Notes under the pieces: generated by a model
Told to the model about the DNA's origin: nothing
What the model saw: the letters and a program-made list of their open reading frames with translations, nothing else
Database searches by the model: none
NCBI RefSeq assembly: GCF_010729305.1
Contig: NZ_AP022574.1
Coordinates: 2,604,001-2,668,000, forward strand
From: Mycolicibacterium psychrotolerans
Lineage (GTDB): Bacteria; Actinomycetota; Actinomycetes; Mycobacteriales; Mycobacteriaceae
DNA length: 64,000 bases
Reading direction: 5' to 3'
Program-made: the position numbers and the translations under genes
Shown here: positions 51,741 to 60,731 of the stretch, in pieces
How the letters are laid out: every line of letters starts with the position of its first letter
Position numbering within the stretch: the stretch's first letter is position 1

Positions 51741-52736
51741 ATGCTGCTGGAATTCGACGCCGATCAACGGCTGTGGCAGGAGACCGTGCGCGACGCGGTC
51801 GCCAAGCAGTGCCCGGCCACGCTGATCCGGGATATCGCCGAGAACGGCGTCGATACGGCGCCGTTGTGGGCCGGCTACTGCGACGCCGGGTGGACGGAAC
51901 TGACCGATCCCACGAATGCGGTGGAGCTGGCGATCGTGCTCGAGGAACTCGGCCGGGCAACGGATCCGACGCCGTTTCTGGCCACACTGACCCAATTCGC
52001 GCCCCTGGTCGGCGAACGGTTCGATCCGCAGAGTGCGGGCGCGGCGGTGTACTCGGGTGTGACCGCGGTCCGTGACACCAAGGGGTGGGTGCTGACCGGG
52101 ACGGACCGGTTCGTGCTCGACGGTGATCGTGCCGAGCGCCTGGCGGTCCTCACCCCGGCCGGGGTGTTCCTCGTCGGCGCGGAGCAGGTGACGACGCGGC
52201 GGCTGGACGTGTTCGACCCGGTGCTGCACGTGGCCGAGGTGAGGTTGGCGGGCGTCCACGTCGCCGACAGTGACCGCCTGCCCGCCGACACCGAGCGTGC
52301 CCGCCACATCGCGCTGATGGGGATGGCCGCCACCATGGTGGGCGCGTGCCAGCGCATCCTCGACCTGGTCGTGGAGCATGCGAAGAGTCGCAGCCAGTTC
52401 GGTGTCGCGATCGGCACGTTCCAGGCCGTGCAGCACAAGGCGACCGACATGTTCGTCGCGATCGAGAGAGCACGTGCGCTGATGTACTTCTCGGCGTTGA
52501 CCATCGCCGCCGACGATCCGCGCAGACGGCTCGCGGCCGCGATGGCGAAAGCATCGGCGGGGGAGTGCCAGTCGCTGGTGTTCCGCCACGGCATCCAACT
52601 GTTCGGGGCGATGGGCTTCACGTGGGAGAACGATCTGCAGTTCGCACTCAAGCGCGCCAAGGCCGGCGAGTTGATGCTGGGCGGTGCCGCGCAGCACCGG
52701 GCCATGATCGCCGACGAATACGGGAGGGATCTCTAG
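51741..52736 (+). CDS. Acyl-CoA dehydrogenase, short (beta-type) subunit
   Basis: A 331-residue ACAD homologue. The central beta domain is reduced, QFGVAIGTFQAVQHKATDMF is the conserved helix, and LFGAMGFTWENDLQFALKRA replaces the normal catalytic end; no EGT motif. ATG 51741 has GGAGG six bases upstream. One base separates it from the full-length ACAD that follows, the alpha/beta arrangement of heteromeric FadE enzymes, similar to the 19097/19924 pair. First gene of a six-gene plus operon. Confidence 0.85.
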   Translation: MLLEFDADQRLWQETVRDAVAKQCPATLIRDIAENGVDTAPLWAGYCDAGWTELTDPTNAVELAIVLEELGRATDPTPFLATLTQFAPLVGERFDPQSAGAAVYSGVTAVRDTKGWVLTGTDRFVLDGDRAERLAVLTPAGVFLVGAEQVTTRRLDVFDPVLHVAEVRLAGVHVADSDRLPADTERARHIALMGMAATMVGACQRILDLVVEHAKSRSQFGVAIGTFQAVQHKATDMFVAIERARALMYFSALTIAADDPRRRLAAAMAKASAGECQSLVFRHGIQLFGAMGFTWENDLQFALKRAKAGELMLGGAAQHRAMIADEYGRDL

Positions 52737-52737
52737 A

Positions 52738-53913
52738 ATGCAGCTGGCCTTCGACTCCGACGTCGAGGAGTTCCGCGCGGAGTTCTCCGCATTCCTCGAC
52801 GAGCACACCCCCTCCGCCGCGCAGACTGTGGAGCGGCCGCGTTCGGTCTCGCACATGCCGCAGTGGGCGCGGGACTGGCAGCGCCTGCTGTTCGACAACG
52901 GCTGGTTGCTGCCCGCGCAGCCGCCCGAGTTCGGCGGCCGCAACGCCTCGGTACTGCAGACGTTCGTCCATGCCGAGGAGCTGTGCCGGCGTCGGATCTA
53001 CCACAGCTTCAACCCGCAGGGCGTCAACATCATCGCGGCGTCGCTGCTGACGTTCGGCACCGACGAACAGAAGCACCGATGGGCGGTGCCGGTCCTGCGG
53101 GGCGAACGCACCGCGTCGCTGGGCATGAGCGAGCCCAGCGCCGGGTCGGATCTGGCGTCGTTGCGCACCAGAGCCGTTCAGGATGGCGACCACTTCGTGG
53201 TGAACGGTCAGAAGGTCTGGACCTCCGGGGCCCATGACGCCGACTTCCTTCTCACGTTCGTCCGGACCGACCCGGATGCCGCAAAGCACAAGGGAATCAG
53301 CGTGCTGCTGATCCCGACCGATCTCGACGGCGTGGTGTGCCGGCCGTTCGCCGACATGTGCGGAATGGACAACCTCGACTTCAACGAGGTGTTCTTCACC
53401 GACGTCCGCGTCCCCGTCGAGCACCTCGTCGGTCCCCTCAACGGTGGCTGGGGCGTCGCCAACGGTTCGCTCGGCCATGAGCGCACGATGATGTGGCTCG
53501 GGTTCGCCGACCGGATCGCCAACTGCATCGCCGACTTCCAGCCGACGACGGCTCTCGAGCGCGATGCGCTGGCCACCAGCATCATGGACTACGAAGCGTT
53601 GCGGCTGCTGGGCTCGGTGGGCATCGCCAAGGCCGCGCGGGGCGAGGTCGATGTCGCGTCGGTGTCGATCCCGAAACTCTTGGGGGCCGAAGCCGAACAG
53701 CGTGTCGAGGGGCTCGCGTTGGAGGCGTCCGGTCCCGACGGGCTCCTCCACCCCGCGACGTCGGGGCCCTACGCGCACATGAACCTCGACCACTACTTCG
53801 CGAGCTGGTTCGAGCGGTACGCCCGCAGCTTCGGCGGCACCATCGCGGGCGGCACATCGGAGATCCAGCGCAACATCATCGCCCAGCAGGTGCTCGGGCT
53901 GCCGAGGCGGTAG
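52738..53913 (+). CDS. Acyl-CoA dehydrogenase, long (alpha-type) subunit
   Basis: A 391-residue ACAD. SLGMSEPSAGSDLASLRTRA, VNGQKVWTSGAHDADF, and GGTIAGGTSEIQRNIIAQQV are present; the EGT glutamate is Gly (AGGTSEIQ), as in its counterpart at 19924. It should form an alpha2beta2 complex with the short ACAD just upstream and dehydrogenate a bulky acyl-CoA. A luciferase-like oxidoreductase starts 3 bases after its stop. Confidence 0.9.
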   Translation: MQLAFDSDVEEFRAEFSAFLDEHTPSAAQTVERPRSVSHMPQWARDWQRLLFDNGWLLPAQPPEFGGRNASVLQTFVHAEELCRRRIYHSFNPQGVNIIAASLLTFGTDEQKHRWAVPVLRGERTASLGMSEPSAGSDLASLRTRAVQDGDHFVVNGQKVWTSGAHDADFLLTFVRTDPDAAKHKGISVLLIPTDLDGVVCRPFADMCGMDNLDFNEVFFTDVRVPVEHLVGPLNGGWGVANGSLGHERTMMWLGFADRIANCIADFQPTTALERDALATSIMDYEALRLLGSVGIAKAARGEVDVASVSIPKLLGAEAEQRVEGLALEASGPDGLLHPATSGPYAHMNLDHYFASWFERYARSFGGTIAGGTSEIQRNIIAQQVLGLPRR

Positions 53914-53916
53914 CGC

Positions 53917-55044
53917 GTGCGCGTCCAGCCCGCAGCCTTCCTGCGGACCACGCTCCCGCTGGACCTGAGTCAGCTGGAGCAGCTGGACAGCGGGCGCTAC
54001 CACTCGATCTGGATGCCCGACCACATGGTCAGTTTCTGGCCGGACTCCATCTGGACACCCGAGTTCACGGATCTGGCGGTCGCTTCCCCGTCCCCGCACC
54101 GCCACCTCGACGGCATGGCCGTCGCGGCGGCGGCGGCGGTGCTGACCGAGAACGTGCCACTGGTGACCAGTGTCGTCGACACCGTACGACGCCACCCGTC
54201 CTTGCTGGCTCAGAGCGCCCTGACCATCGATCACCTCGCCAAGGGCCGCTTCATCCTCGGGCTCGGCAGCGGCGAGGCTGAGAACATCACACCCTACGGA
54301 TTCGACTTCACCAGGCCTGTAAGCCGTTTCGAGGAGGCGCTACAGGTCATCCGGCTGCTGTGGGACAGCGACGGACCCGTCGACTTCGACGGACGCTTCT
54401 ATCGACTTCGCCACGCCCGGCTGGACACCGAGCCCTACGACGGCAGGCCGCCTCCCATCTGGATCGGCGCCAGCGGTCCGCGCGTGCTCGACATCGCCGG
54501 CCGGTACGCCGACGGCTGGTGGCCGGCAGGCGCGTGGACGCCCGAGGATTACGCCGAGAAGCTCGACGCGGTCCGGGCTTCCGCCGAGCGCGCGGGCCGC
54601 GACCCGATGGGGATCACGCCCTGCTTCATCCAGGTGTGCGTGATGGGCCGCGACGAGGCCGCGCTCGCCGAGGTTCTCGCAGCGCCGCTGGTCAAATGCT
54701 TCCTGCTGCAGGTGACTGCGGAGTTGTTGCGCGGACACGGTTTCGAGCATCCGATGGGGCCGGCTTGGCGCGGCTTCCACGACATCGACCCCGCAGTGCT
54801 CACCCGCGAGCGCATCATCGAGTTCCTCGATCGTGTACAGCCGGAGATGATCCTCGCTGTCGTGCCGCACGGGACGCCGAAGCAGGTCGCCCACATTGTC
54901 GCCGACTACGTCGACGCCGGTCTGCGGGTGCCCAAGATCCTCGACTACAGCGCGATGGCGGGGCTCGATCACGCCGCGGAGTCGGCGCGAAACGTTCGTG
55001 ACGCCGAGGACGAGTTGTTGTCACTGTGCCGAGGAGTGCAGTGA
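53917..55044 (+). CDS. Luciferase-like (LLM) class oxidoreductase, probably F420-dependent
   Basis: A 375-residue bacterial-luciferase-family TIM barrel: IWMPDHMVSFWPDSIW, LGSGEAENITPYGF, WIGASGPRVLDIAGRYADGW. In mycobacteria this group (F420-dependent glucose-6-phosphate dehydrogenase, mer-like enzymes) mostly uses F420. GTG 53917 follows the ACAD stop by 3 bases. It could reduce an enone or oxidise an alcohol/ketone in the pathway. The sulfotransferase gene starts at its stop (GTGA). Confidence 0.85.
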   Translation: MRVQPAAFLRTTLPLDLSQLEQLDSGRYHSIWMPDHMVSFWPDSIWTPEFTDLAVASPSPHRHLDGMAVAAAAAVLTENVPLVTSVVDTVRRHPSLLAQSALTIDHLAKGRFILGLGSGEAENITPYGFDFTRPVSRFEEALQVIRLLWDSDGPVDFDGRFYRLRHARLDTEPYDGRPPPIWIGASGPRVLDIAGRYADGWWPAGAWTPEDYAEKLDAVRASAERAGRDPMGITPCFIQVCVMGRDEAALAEVLAAPLVKCFLLQVTAELLRGHGFEHPMGPAWRGFHDIDPAVLTRERIIEFLDRVQPEMILAVVPHGTPKQVAHIVADYVDAGLRVPKILDYSAMAGLDHAAESARNVRDAEDELLSLCRGVQ

Positions 55045-56210
55045 GCGCGCGACTCGACGCCGAGGCGATGCTCCGCAGGGCCGAAGAGCAGACGGGCCTT
55101 CACGACTACGGTGATCCGACGCTGCCGCAACGGTTCGGTGTCGCCGTCGAGTTCCTCGACGACCAGGACATGGATGCGCACGGCCGCAGCCAGGCCGCCG
55201 ACGTCTGCCACTGGCTGCTCACCACACGGCTGGAGTTCTTCGCAGATCGCGAGCGATTACCGGTGCGCGACGAGGTGATCGAGCGGCCGATGTTCGTCAC
55301 CGGGGAGCCGCGCTCGGGCACCACGCTGATGCACGCGCTGATGTCGGTGGACCCGAACGCCCGCGCATTGCGGTTCTGGGAGGTCATGTACCCGTCGCCC
55401 CCGCCGGGCGTCAGCGCAGACGACGATCCGCGCCGGGCGCGCGCCGATGCGCACTGGCGGGAGATCAACGCGAAGATGCCCAAGTGGTTGCACAGCCACC
55501 CCTACAACGACATGCTCGGCGACGGCCTTCCCGAGGACGAACGCACCTGGGCGTTCGACTTTCGGGTGATGACGCCCACGACATGGTGGAGGGTGCCGAT
55601 GCAGACGGTGGTCGGGGGGCTGCCCACCGACGCGACCGCGCAGTACCGTATCCACAAGGCGATGCTGCAGCACTGTCAGTATGCGAGAGCACCGAAGCAA
55701 TGGGTGCTCAAAGGCTTTCATGGATTTCGGTTGGCCGAGTTGTTCACCGCCTACCCGGACGCGACGCTGCTGTGGCTGCACCGTGACCCCGTGCAGGTTG
55801 CGGCGTCGCGCACGATGATGATGGCCGACATCCTCGAGGGCATCGTCGGACCGATCGATCTGCGGGCCGCGGCGGCGACGCACCTGGCGCTGACACGGGA
55901 GAGCATCGCGAACACCATGACGAACCCGATGGTCGGCGATCCGAGGATCATGCATGTCCGCTATACCGATTTCCTCGCTGATCCGGTCGCGACGGTGCGC
56001 CGCTACTACGGTTTCGGCGGCCGTGTCCTGACTGACGAGGCGGAGCAGGCGATGCGCACCTACCTGGCCGCCAACAAGGGTGACCGGCATGGGAAGTTCC
56101 GCTACTCCGCGTCGCTGCTGACCGACATCGGCGAACGGCTCGAGGCGTTGCACGAAGAATTTCGGCCCTTCCGTGAGCGTTTCGGCGTCGACATCGAGCA
56201 ACGGGCCTGA
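55041..56210 (+). CDS. Sulfotransferase family protein
   Basis: A 389-residue sulfotransferase of the Stf-like group. The PAPS 5'-phosphosulfate loop is FVTGEPRSGTTLMHAL about residues 85-100, and WLHRDPVQVAASRTMMM supplies the 3'-phosphate-binding Arg/Ser. GTG 55041 overlaps the upstream stop as GTGA and has GAGGAGTGCA before it. A sulfotransferase is uncommon inside a beta-oxidation operon; a hydroxyl on a steroid/terpenoid, or a use of sulfation to prepare elimination, are possibilities. The role is not shown. Confidence 0.87.
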   Translation: MSARLDAEAMLRRAEEQTGLHDYGDPTLPQRFGVAVEFLDDQDMDAHGRSQAADVCHWLLTTRLEFFADRERLPVRDEVIERPMFVTGEPRSGTTLMHALMSVDPNARALRFWEVMYPSPPPGVSADDDPRRARADAHWREINAKMPKWLHSHPYNDMLGDGLPEDERTWAFDFRVMTPTTWWRVPMQTVVGGLPTDATAQYRIHKAMLQHCQYARAPKQWVLKGFHGFRLAELFTAYPDATLLWLHRDPVQVAASRTMMMADILEGIVGPIDLRAAAATHLALTRESIANTMTNPMVGDPRIMHVRYTDFLADPVATVRRYYGFGGRVLTDEAEQAMRTYLAANKGDRHGKFRYSASLLTDIGERLEALHEEFRPFRERFGVDIEQRA

Positions 56211-56211
56211 C

Positions 56212-56997
56212 GTGTCCGGGATCGACGAGCGGCTCTCCGTTCACGACGTCACCTTCCTCGGCGCGACCGTCGACGAGTTGTGCGCCCATTGGCAGGCGCT
56301 GGGGGTGCGTCGGCTCAGCGTCATCGACACCGAGATGACCGACGGGCGGATGATGGAAGTCGTTTCCGCACAGGGCTATTCGGTGAACACGGTGTACCAT
56401 CTGTTCACGTCGACCGAGGGGCTCCGCCGGGTGATCGACGATGCCGCGGCGGTGGGCGCCCGGTCGGTCTACATGCTGACCGGTGGCCGGGGAGTGTTGT
56501 CCTGGGAGGACGCTGCTGATCGTTTCTGCGCCGCGGTGCTGCCGTGCCTCGATGACGCCCGCGCAGCGGGGATCGACCTGGCGATCGAGAACGCCTCGGG
56601 GCTGTACGCCGACATTCATATCGCCCACACACTGGCCGACACCGTCGAACTGGCGGAACGAGCCGGCCTGGGGATCTGCATCGACCTGTTCCACTGCTGG
56701 ACCGAGGCGCACCTGACCGCGCTGATCGACCGTGCCCTGCCCCGCACGGTGGCGATCCAGGTCAGTGACTATGTGCTGGGCGATCGCGCGCTGCCCGCCC
56801 GGGCGGTACCCGGTGACGGCGCAATACCCATCGAATCGGTTGTCGCTCACACACTCGACCGCGGCTATGCGCGCGGGTTCGACCTGGAACTGATCGGTCC
56901 GCGGATCGACAGGGAAGGCCGGCGCGAGGCCGCGCACCGGGCCTGCGAGGTGATGACGGCGATGCTGTCACGGCTCGACCCCACGGAATGCGCATGA
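56212..56997 (+). CDS. Sugar phosphate isomerase/epimerase-like TIM barrel protein
   Basis: A 261-residue AP-endonuclease-2-like barrel: LAIENASGLYADIHIAHT, GICIDLFHCWTEAHL and VAIQVSDYVLGDRALPARAV hold the metal ligands (Glu, His and Asp). GTG 56212 lies two bases after the upstream stop; GTG 56173 is an alternative in frame but inside the sulfotransferase gene. Relatives isomerise or dehydrate polar substrates such as inosose. In this operon the substrate is unknown. Confidence 0.78.
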   Translation: MSGIDERLSVHDVTFLGATVDELCAHWQALGVRRLSVIDTEMTDGRMMEVVSAQGYSVNTVYHLFTSTEGLRRVIDDAAAVGARSVYMLTGGRGVLSWEDAADRFCAAVLPCLDDARAAGIDLAIENASGLYADIHIAHTLADTVELAERAGLGICIDLFHCWTEAHLTALIDRALPRTVAIQVSDYVLGDRALPARAVPGDGAIPIESVVAHTLDRGYARGFDLELIGPRIDREGRREAAHRACEVMTAMLSRLDPTECA

Positions 56998-58205
56998 GCT
57001 ACGGAGACGGTCCCGACGACGCCGCGCTGCGTGGGGCGTGGGAGACCTTCTGTCACCAGCTCATGGGTGCAGGGGAGCAGGTGTTCAAGGATTACAACGG
57101 AATCTCCGGCCTGCAGCGCACCGACGCCCTGCGGTTCTTGACCCAGAACTTGAGTCAAGCCTTCGACTTGGCGCTGGAGACCCGCGACCCGCGGTACCCG
57201 AGTCTTCATGCGTTCTGTGGACCGACGCGCAAGCTGGGCGGTGACTGTGCCGATTTCACCTACCAGCAAGCATGGATCGACGGTCGGTCGGTCTATCGCA
57301 TCGTCGGAGAGCGGGGAAGCGCCCCGTTCTTCAACATCACCGTGCAGGGCCCGCGCCTCGAGGGGCCCGCGGTGCTGCACGAGCCGTTCGGCGACGTGCC
57401 GGAAGCCAACCTCATGGGCGAGCAACTGGTGACGGATACGGACGGCCGGTTCGAGGTGTTCATCGGCGGACCGCAGCGGGCACCGAATTGGCTGCCCACC
57501 ACGCCCGGCTCGCGAAAGCTTTTCATCCGGCAGGGATTCGACTCATGGGACGACCGCCCCGCCACCATGCGGATCGAGCGGGTCGACATGGACGCGCCCA
57601 GACCGCTGCCGACTGCCGAGACGATGGTGGCGGCGATCGCATGGGCGGGAGACTTCGTCACCGGCGTGATGTCCGACTGGCCCGAGTATCCGTTCACTCA
57701 CGGCGGGGTCGACGCGGACCGGCCCAACGAGTTCCCGATGGTAGGCACCGGTGCCGGCGACGCGGAGAGAGGCAGGGCGGCGGCCAACATGCACTGGTCA
57801 CTCGCTTCCGACGAGGCACTGGTCATCGAGTTCGACGCTCACGAGGGTCTCTGGATGCTGACGAACATGGGCGTGTTCTTCAACAGCATGGACTTCCTGT
57901 ACCGCCCGGTGAGCTACACGCCTGATCGCACCAAGGTCGACGGGGACGGCACCGTGCGACTGATCCTGGCCCACGACGATCCCGGCTATCACAACTGGCT
58001 GGACACCCAGGGGTTCGAGCAGGGCAACCTGACCTACCGGCACATGCTCGCCGGACAGCCCGCGGTGATACGCACCCGCCTGGTCAAACGCGCGCAACTG
58101 CCCGAGGTGTTGCCCGCGGACACCGCGACAGTCACCGAGCAGGAACGCACGGACCAGATGTGGGCGCGATTCACCGCGATTCGGAGCCGCTACGCCCTGC
58201 TGTGA
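56994..58205 (+). CDS. Conserved hypothetical protein (DUF1214-like)
   Basis: A 403-residue soluble protein. The C-terminal half (FDAHEGLWMLTNMGVFFNSM, then LILAHDDPGYHNWLD) resembles, from memory, the DUF1214/DUF1254 family; I cannot confirm it. ATG 56994 overlaps the previous stop as ATGA; ATG 56988 is an alternative. It ends 18 bases from the facing P450 stop. Last gene of the 51741 operon. Function unknown. Confidence 0.7.
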   Translation: MSYGDGPDDAALRGAWETFCHQLMGAGEQVFKDYNGISGLQRTDALRFLTQNLSQAFDLALETRDPRYPSLHAFCGPTRKLGGDCADFTYQQAWIDGRSVYRIVGERGSAPFFNITVQGPRLEGPAVLHEPFGDVPEANLMGEQLVTDTDGRFEVFIGGPQRAPNWLPTTPGSRKLFIRQGFDSWDDRPATMRIERVDMDAPRPLPTAETMVAAIAWAGDFVTGVMSDWPEYPFTHGGVDADRPNEFPMVGTGAGDAERGRAAANMHWSLASDEALVIEFDAHEGLWMLTNMGVFFNSMDFLYRPVSYTPDRTKVDGDGTVRLILAHDDPGYHNWLDTQGFEQGNLTYRHMLAGQPAVIRTRLVKRAQLPEVLPADTATVTEQERTDQMWARFTAIRSRYALL

Positions 58206-58223
58206 TGGCCTCGGGGAATCACG

Positions 58224-59606
58224 TCAGTCGATGACGGCGGCCTGCTTGCGCTCGGTGATGGGCCGGGCCAGCTCCTGCTCTTCACAGATGCGCTGCAGCT
58301 TGTCCAGGGTCTCGTCGAGTCCAGGGCCGAGCCGTGGTCCCGGCGTGAACGTCGCGGGCAGATGACGCATGCCCTGAATCACGCCGATCGTTTCGTAGTG
58401 CACGGTGCCCTCGGGGTCGCACACATAATCGGGCATGCGGTCGAGCACCGCGGTCAGCATGGACTTGAACACCGTGCGCGCCACGTTCGACCCCACACAG
58501 CGGTGCACGCCGATGCCGAAGCTGAAGTGCCGGTTGCCTTTCCGGTCCATGATCACCGTGTTCGGCTCGTCGAACACCGACGGGTCCCGGTTGGCCATCG
58601 CCCACGACAGCCAGAGCCTCTCGAACTTCTTGAACCGGTAGCCCTCGACCTCGACGTCATCGGAGAAGGTCCGGCCGTCGCCGGGCGCGGGGGTGAAGAA
58701 GCGCAGGAACTCCTCGGTGGCCGGATCGAGCAGCGTGTCACGCTCCCGGCTGAGCCGCTCGCGGTCGGTGGGGTGCTCGCCGAGCCATTCCAGGGCGTGC
58801 GCGGTGAGCGCGGTGGTGGTGTCGAAACCGCCGCCGATGATCAGGCCGAGGTTGCCCAGTATCTCGATGTCGGGCGCGGGTTCACCGTCGATGCGCAACT
58901 GCAGCAGCGCATTCACCAGGCCGGGCCGCGGGTTCTCCCGGATCTCCATCATGTTGGTGATGAGGTCGATGCCCATTGCGCGGTGCTGCTCGTTGATCTT
59001 CTCGCGCTCGGGTGCGTGCTCCGGCGTGTACACCGACGCGTGGGTGGGCTCGCTGTAGACGTTCCACTTCTTCAGGTCGATGCCCATCATCGCCAGGGTG
59101 AACACCGCCGGCACCACGTTCGCGAGATCGTCGACGAAATCGATCCGGCCGGACTCGATGTGCTCGTCGAGCGCGGCCCGGGTGATCTCGTGGATGAACG
59201 GCTCCCACCGTTTGATCGCCGCAGGCGACAGGTACGGGTTCAGTGCTCCGCGGTAGGCGCTGTGCTCGGGTTCGTCCATCTCGAGGATGCCTCCGCGCAC
59301 CACCGTGGCACGGCTGGCCTTCGGGATCGTGATGCCCTGGTACGGCGTCTCACCGGAGATGTCGTGATGGTTGGACACGGCCGGGCAGCGGGCCAGCTCG
59401 AAGACCTCCCTGCTGCCTGCGGCAACCCAGTGCCCGTTGTAGGTCTCCGACCACGCCATCGGGCACTTGGCCTGCATCTCCTCGGTGATCTTCTCGAACT
59501 GCAGGCGGTACTCGGGCGTATGCCGGTCGAAGTGGTACGTCGGCTTTCTGCGGCTGTCGTCGGCGGTGCCGTCCACGGTGCCGTCCGCGATGTCGTCGAC
59601 ACTCAA
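58224..59606 (-). CDS. Cytochrome P450 (TTG start)
   Basis: A 460-residue P450, longer than the others by an N-terminal extension. The I-helix is IIGGGFDTTTALTAHA, ExxR is EEFLR and the haem loop FSFGIGVHRCVGSNVARTV. The upstream frame begins before the ferredoxin stop. TTG 59606 is chosen because GGGAGA lies eight bases in front and no ATG or GTG is available before residue 60. It is the last gene of the SDR-SDR-ferredoxin-P450 operon, so its ferredoxin is probably the one at 59647. Confidence 0.9.
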   Translation of the reverse strand: MSVDDIADGTVDGTADDSRRKPTYHFDRHTPEYRLQFEKITEEMQAKCPMAWSETYNGHWVAAGSREVFELARCPAVSNHHDISGETPYQGITIPKASRATVVRGGILEMDEPEHSAYRGALNPYLSPAAIKRWEPFIHEITRAALDEHIESGRIDFVDDLANVVPAVFTLAMMGIDLKKWNVYSEPTHASVYTPEHAPEREKINEQHRAMGIDLITNMMEIRENPRPGLVNALLQLRIDGEPAPDIEILGNLGLIIGGGFDTTTALTAHALEWLGEHPTDRERLSRERDTLLDPATEEFLRFFTPAPGDGRTFSDDVEVEGYRFKKFERLWLSWAMANRDPSVFDEPNTVIMDRKGNRHFSFGIGVHRCVGSNVARTVFKSMLTAVLDRMPDYVCDPEGTVHYETIGVIQGMRHLPATFTPGPRLGPGLDETLDKLQRICEEQELARPITERKQAAVID

Positions 59607-59646
59607 AGCTGTTGTCTCCCTGTTTGTTCGGTTTCCCCTCCAGGGG

Positions 59647-59841
59647 TCACTCTTCAATGGTGATGGCCTGCTCCGGGCACGACTGTGCGGCTTCGCGCAC
59701 GGCGGCCTCCTGATCCGGGGGAACCACCTCGCTGACTGGGGAGGCGGTGCCGTCGATGTCGCTGAGCGCGAACGAATCCGGTGCGATCATCGAGCACAGC
59801 GTGTGCCCCTGGCACCGGCTGGAGTCAACCGAGACCTTCAC
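59647..59841 (-). CDS. Ferredoxin (P450-associated)
   Basis: A 64-residue ferredoxin: DSSRCQGHTLCSMIAPDSF and SCPEQAITIEE. It is the CxxHxxC type seen beside the other P450s. GTG 59841 has GGAAGGA five bases before it. It precedes the P450 at 58224 by 40 bases in the same operon and follows the SDR at 59854 by 12. Electron donor to that P450. Confidence 0.9.
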   Translation of the reverse strand: MKVSVDSSRCQGHTLCSMIAPDSFALSDIDGTASPVSEVVPPDQEAAVREAAQSCPEQAITIEE

Positions 59842-59853
59842 GTGTGTCCTTCC

Positions 59854-60714
59854 TCAGACGTGGTAGTCGTACCACTTGAGATAGCCGCCCGCATCGACGC
59901 GCAGCTGCATGCCTGTGACGTAGCGCGCCTCGTCGGAGACCAGCCACAGGATCGCGTTGCTGATGTCCTCGGGCTCGATGAAGTTGACCCGCATCGCCTG
60001 CTGCACCCCGAACACCGGTTCGGCATCGGCGCGCGTCGGGTTCTCCAGGTCCGGCCGGAAGGACTTGTACATCGGCGGGCTCTGCAACATGTCGGTGTTG
60101 CAGTTCGTCGGATGCACCACGTTGGCCCGGATGCCGCGCACCGCCAGTTCGGTCGCCAAGTCGTGGACATACTGTGAGAGCAGTCTCTTCGAGGTCATGT
60201 AGGCCATGCCGCCGGGATCGCCGCCCGGATTGGGTTTGTTCTGCGTATCCATCAGCGCGGCCGTCGAACCCGTCGCCACGATCGCGGCACCCTCCTTGAG
60301 GTGGGGCAGCGCCACCTGGATCGCGTTGATGGTGCCGATCAGGTTGGTGTTGATGACGTCGGTCCACGCCTGCAGCGGCGGATCGCCCTTCATGCCCGCG
60401 ATCCCGGCCTGCGCGACGACGATGTCCAGACCGCCCAGAGCGGCGACGCCGTCGTCGAGGGCCTTCCTCAGTTGGGCGGCGTCGCGCACGTCTGCCTTGG
60501 CGGTGACGATGCGCTGGCCGGTCTTCTCGACGAATGCCGCTGTCTCGTCGAGGTCTTCGGGAGTGGCCATCGGATAGCCGATGGTCGCGACATCCTCACA
60601 CAGGTCGACGGCGATGATGTCAGCACCCTCTTCGGCCAGTCGCACGGCGTGGCTGCGTCCCTGCCCGCGCGCGGCCCCCGTGATGAAGGCGATCTTTCCC
60701 TGGACGCGTCCCAT
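59854..60714 (-). CDS. Mycofactocin-coupled SDR family oxidoreductase
   Basis: A 286-residue SDR with [20 protein letters not shown] and YPMATPEDLDETAAFVEK, the mycofactocin-class signatures. The usual NAG is AQAG (VVAQAGIAGMKG), an unusual change in the catalytic asparagine region, and the tyrosine motif is YMTSKRL. ATG 60714. It sits between the lead SDR and the ferredoxin-P450 pair. Likely oxidises the P450 product alcohol. Confidence 0.87.
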   Translation of the reverse strand: MGRVQGKIAFITGAARGQGRSHAVRLAEEGADIIAVDLCEDVATIGYPMATPEDLDETAAFVEKTGQRIVTAKADVRDAAQLRKALDDGVAALGGLDIVVAQAGIAGMKGDPPLQAWTDVINTNLIGTINAIQVALPHLKEGAAIVATGSTAALMDTQNKPNPGGDPGGMAYMTSKRLLSQYVHDLATELAVRGIRANVVHPTNCNTDMLQSPPMYKSFRPDLENPTRADAEPVFGVQQAMRVNFIEPEDISNAILWLVSDEARYVTGMQLRVDAGGYLKWYDYHV

Positions 60715-60731
60715 GTCCGCACCGATCCTTT

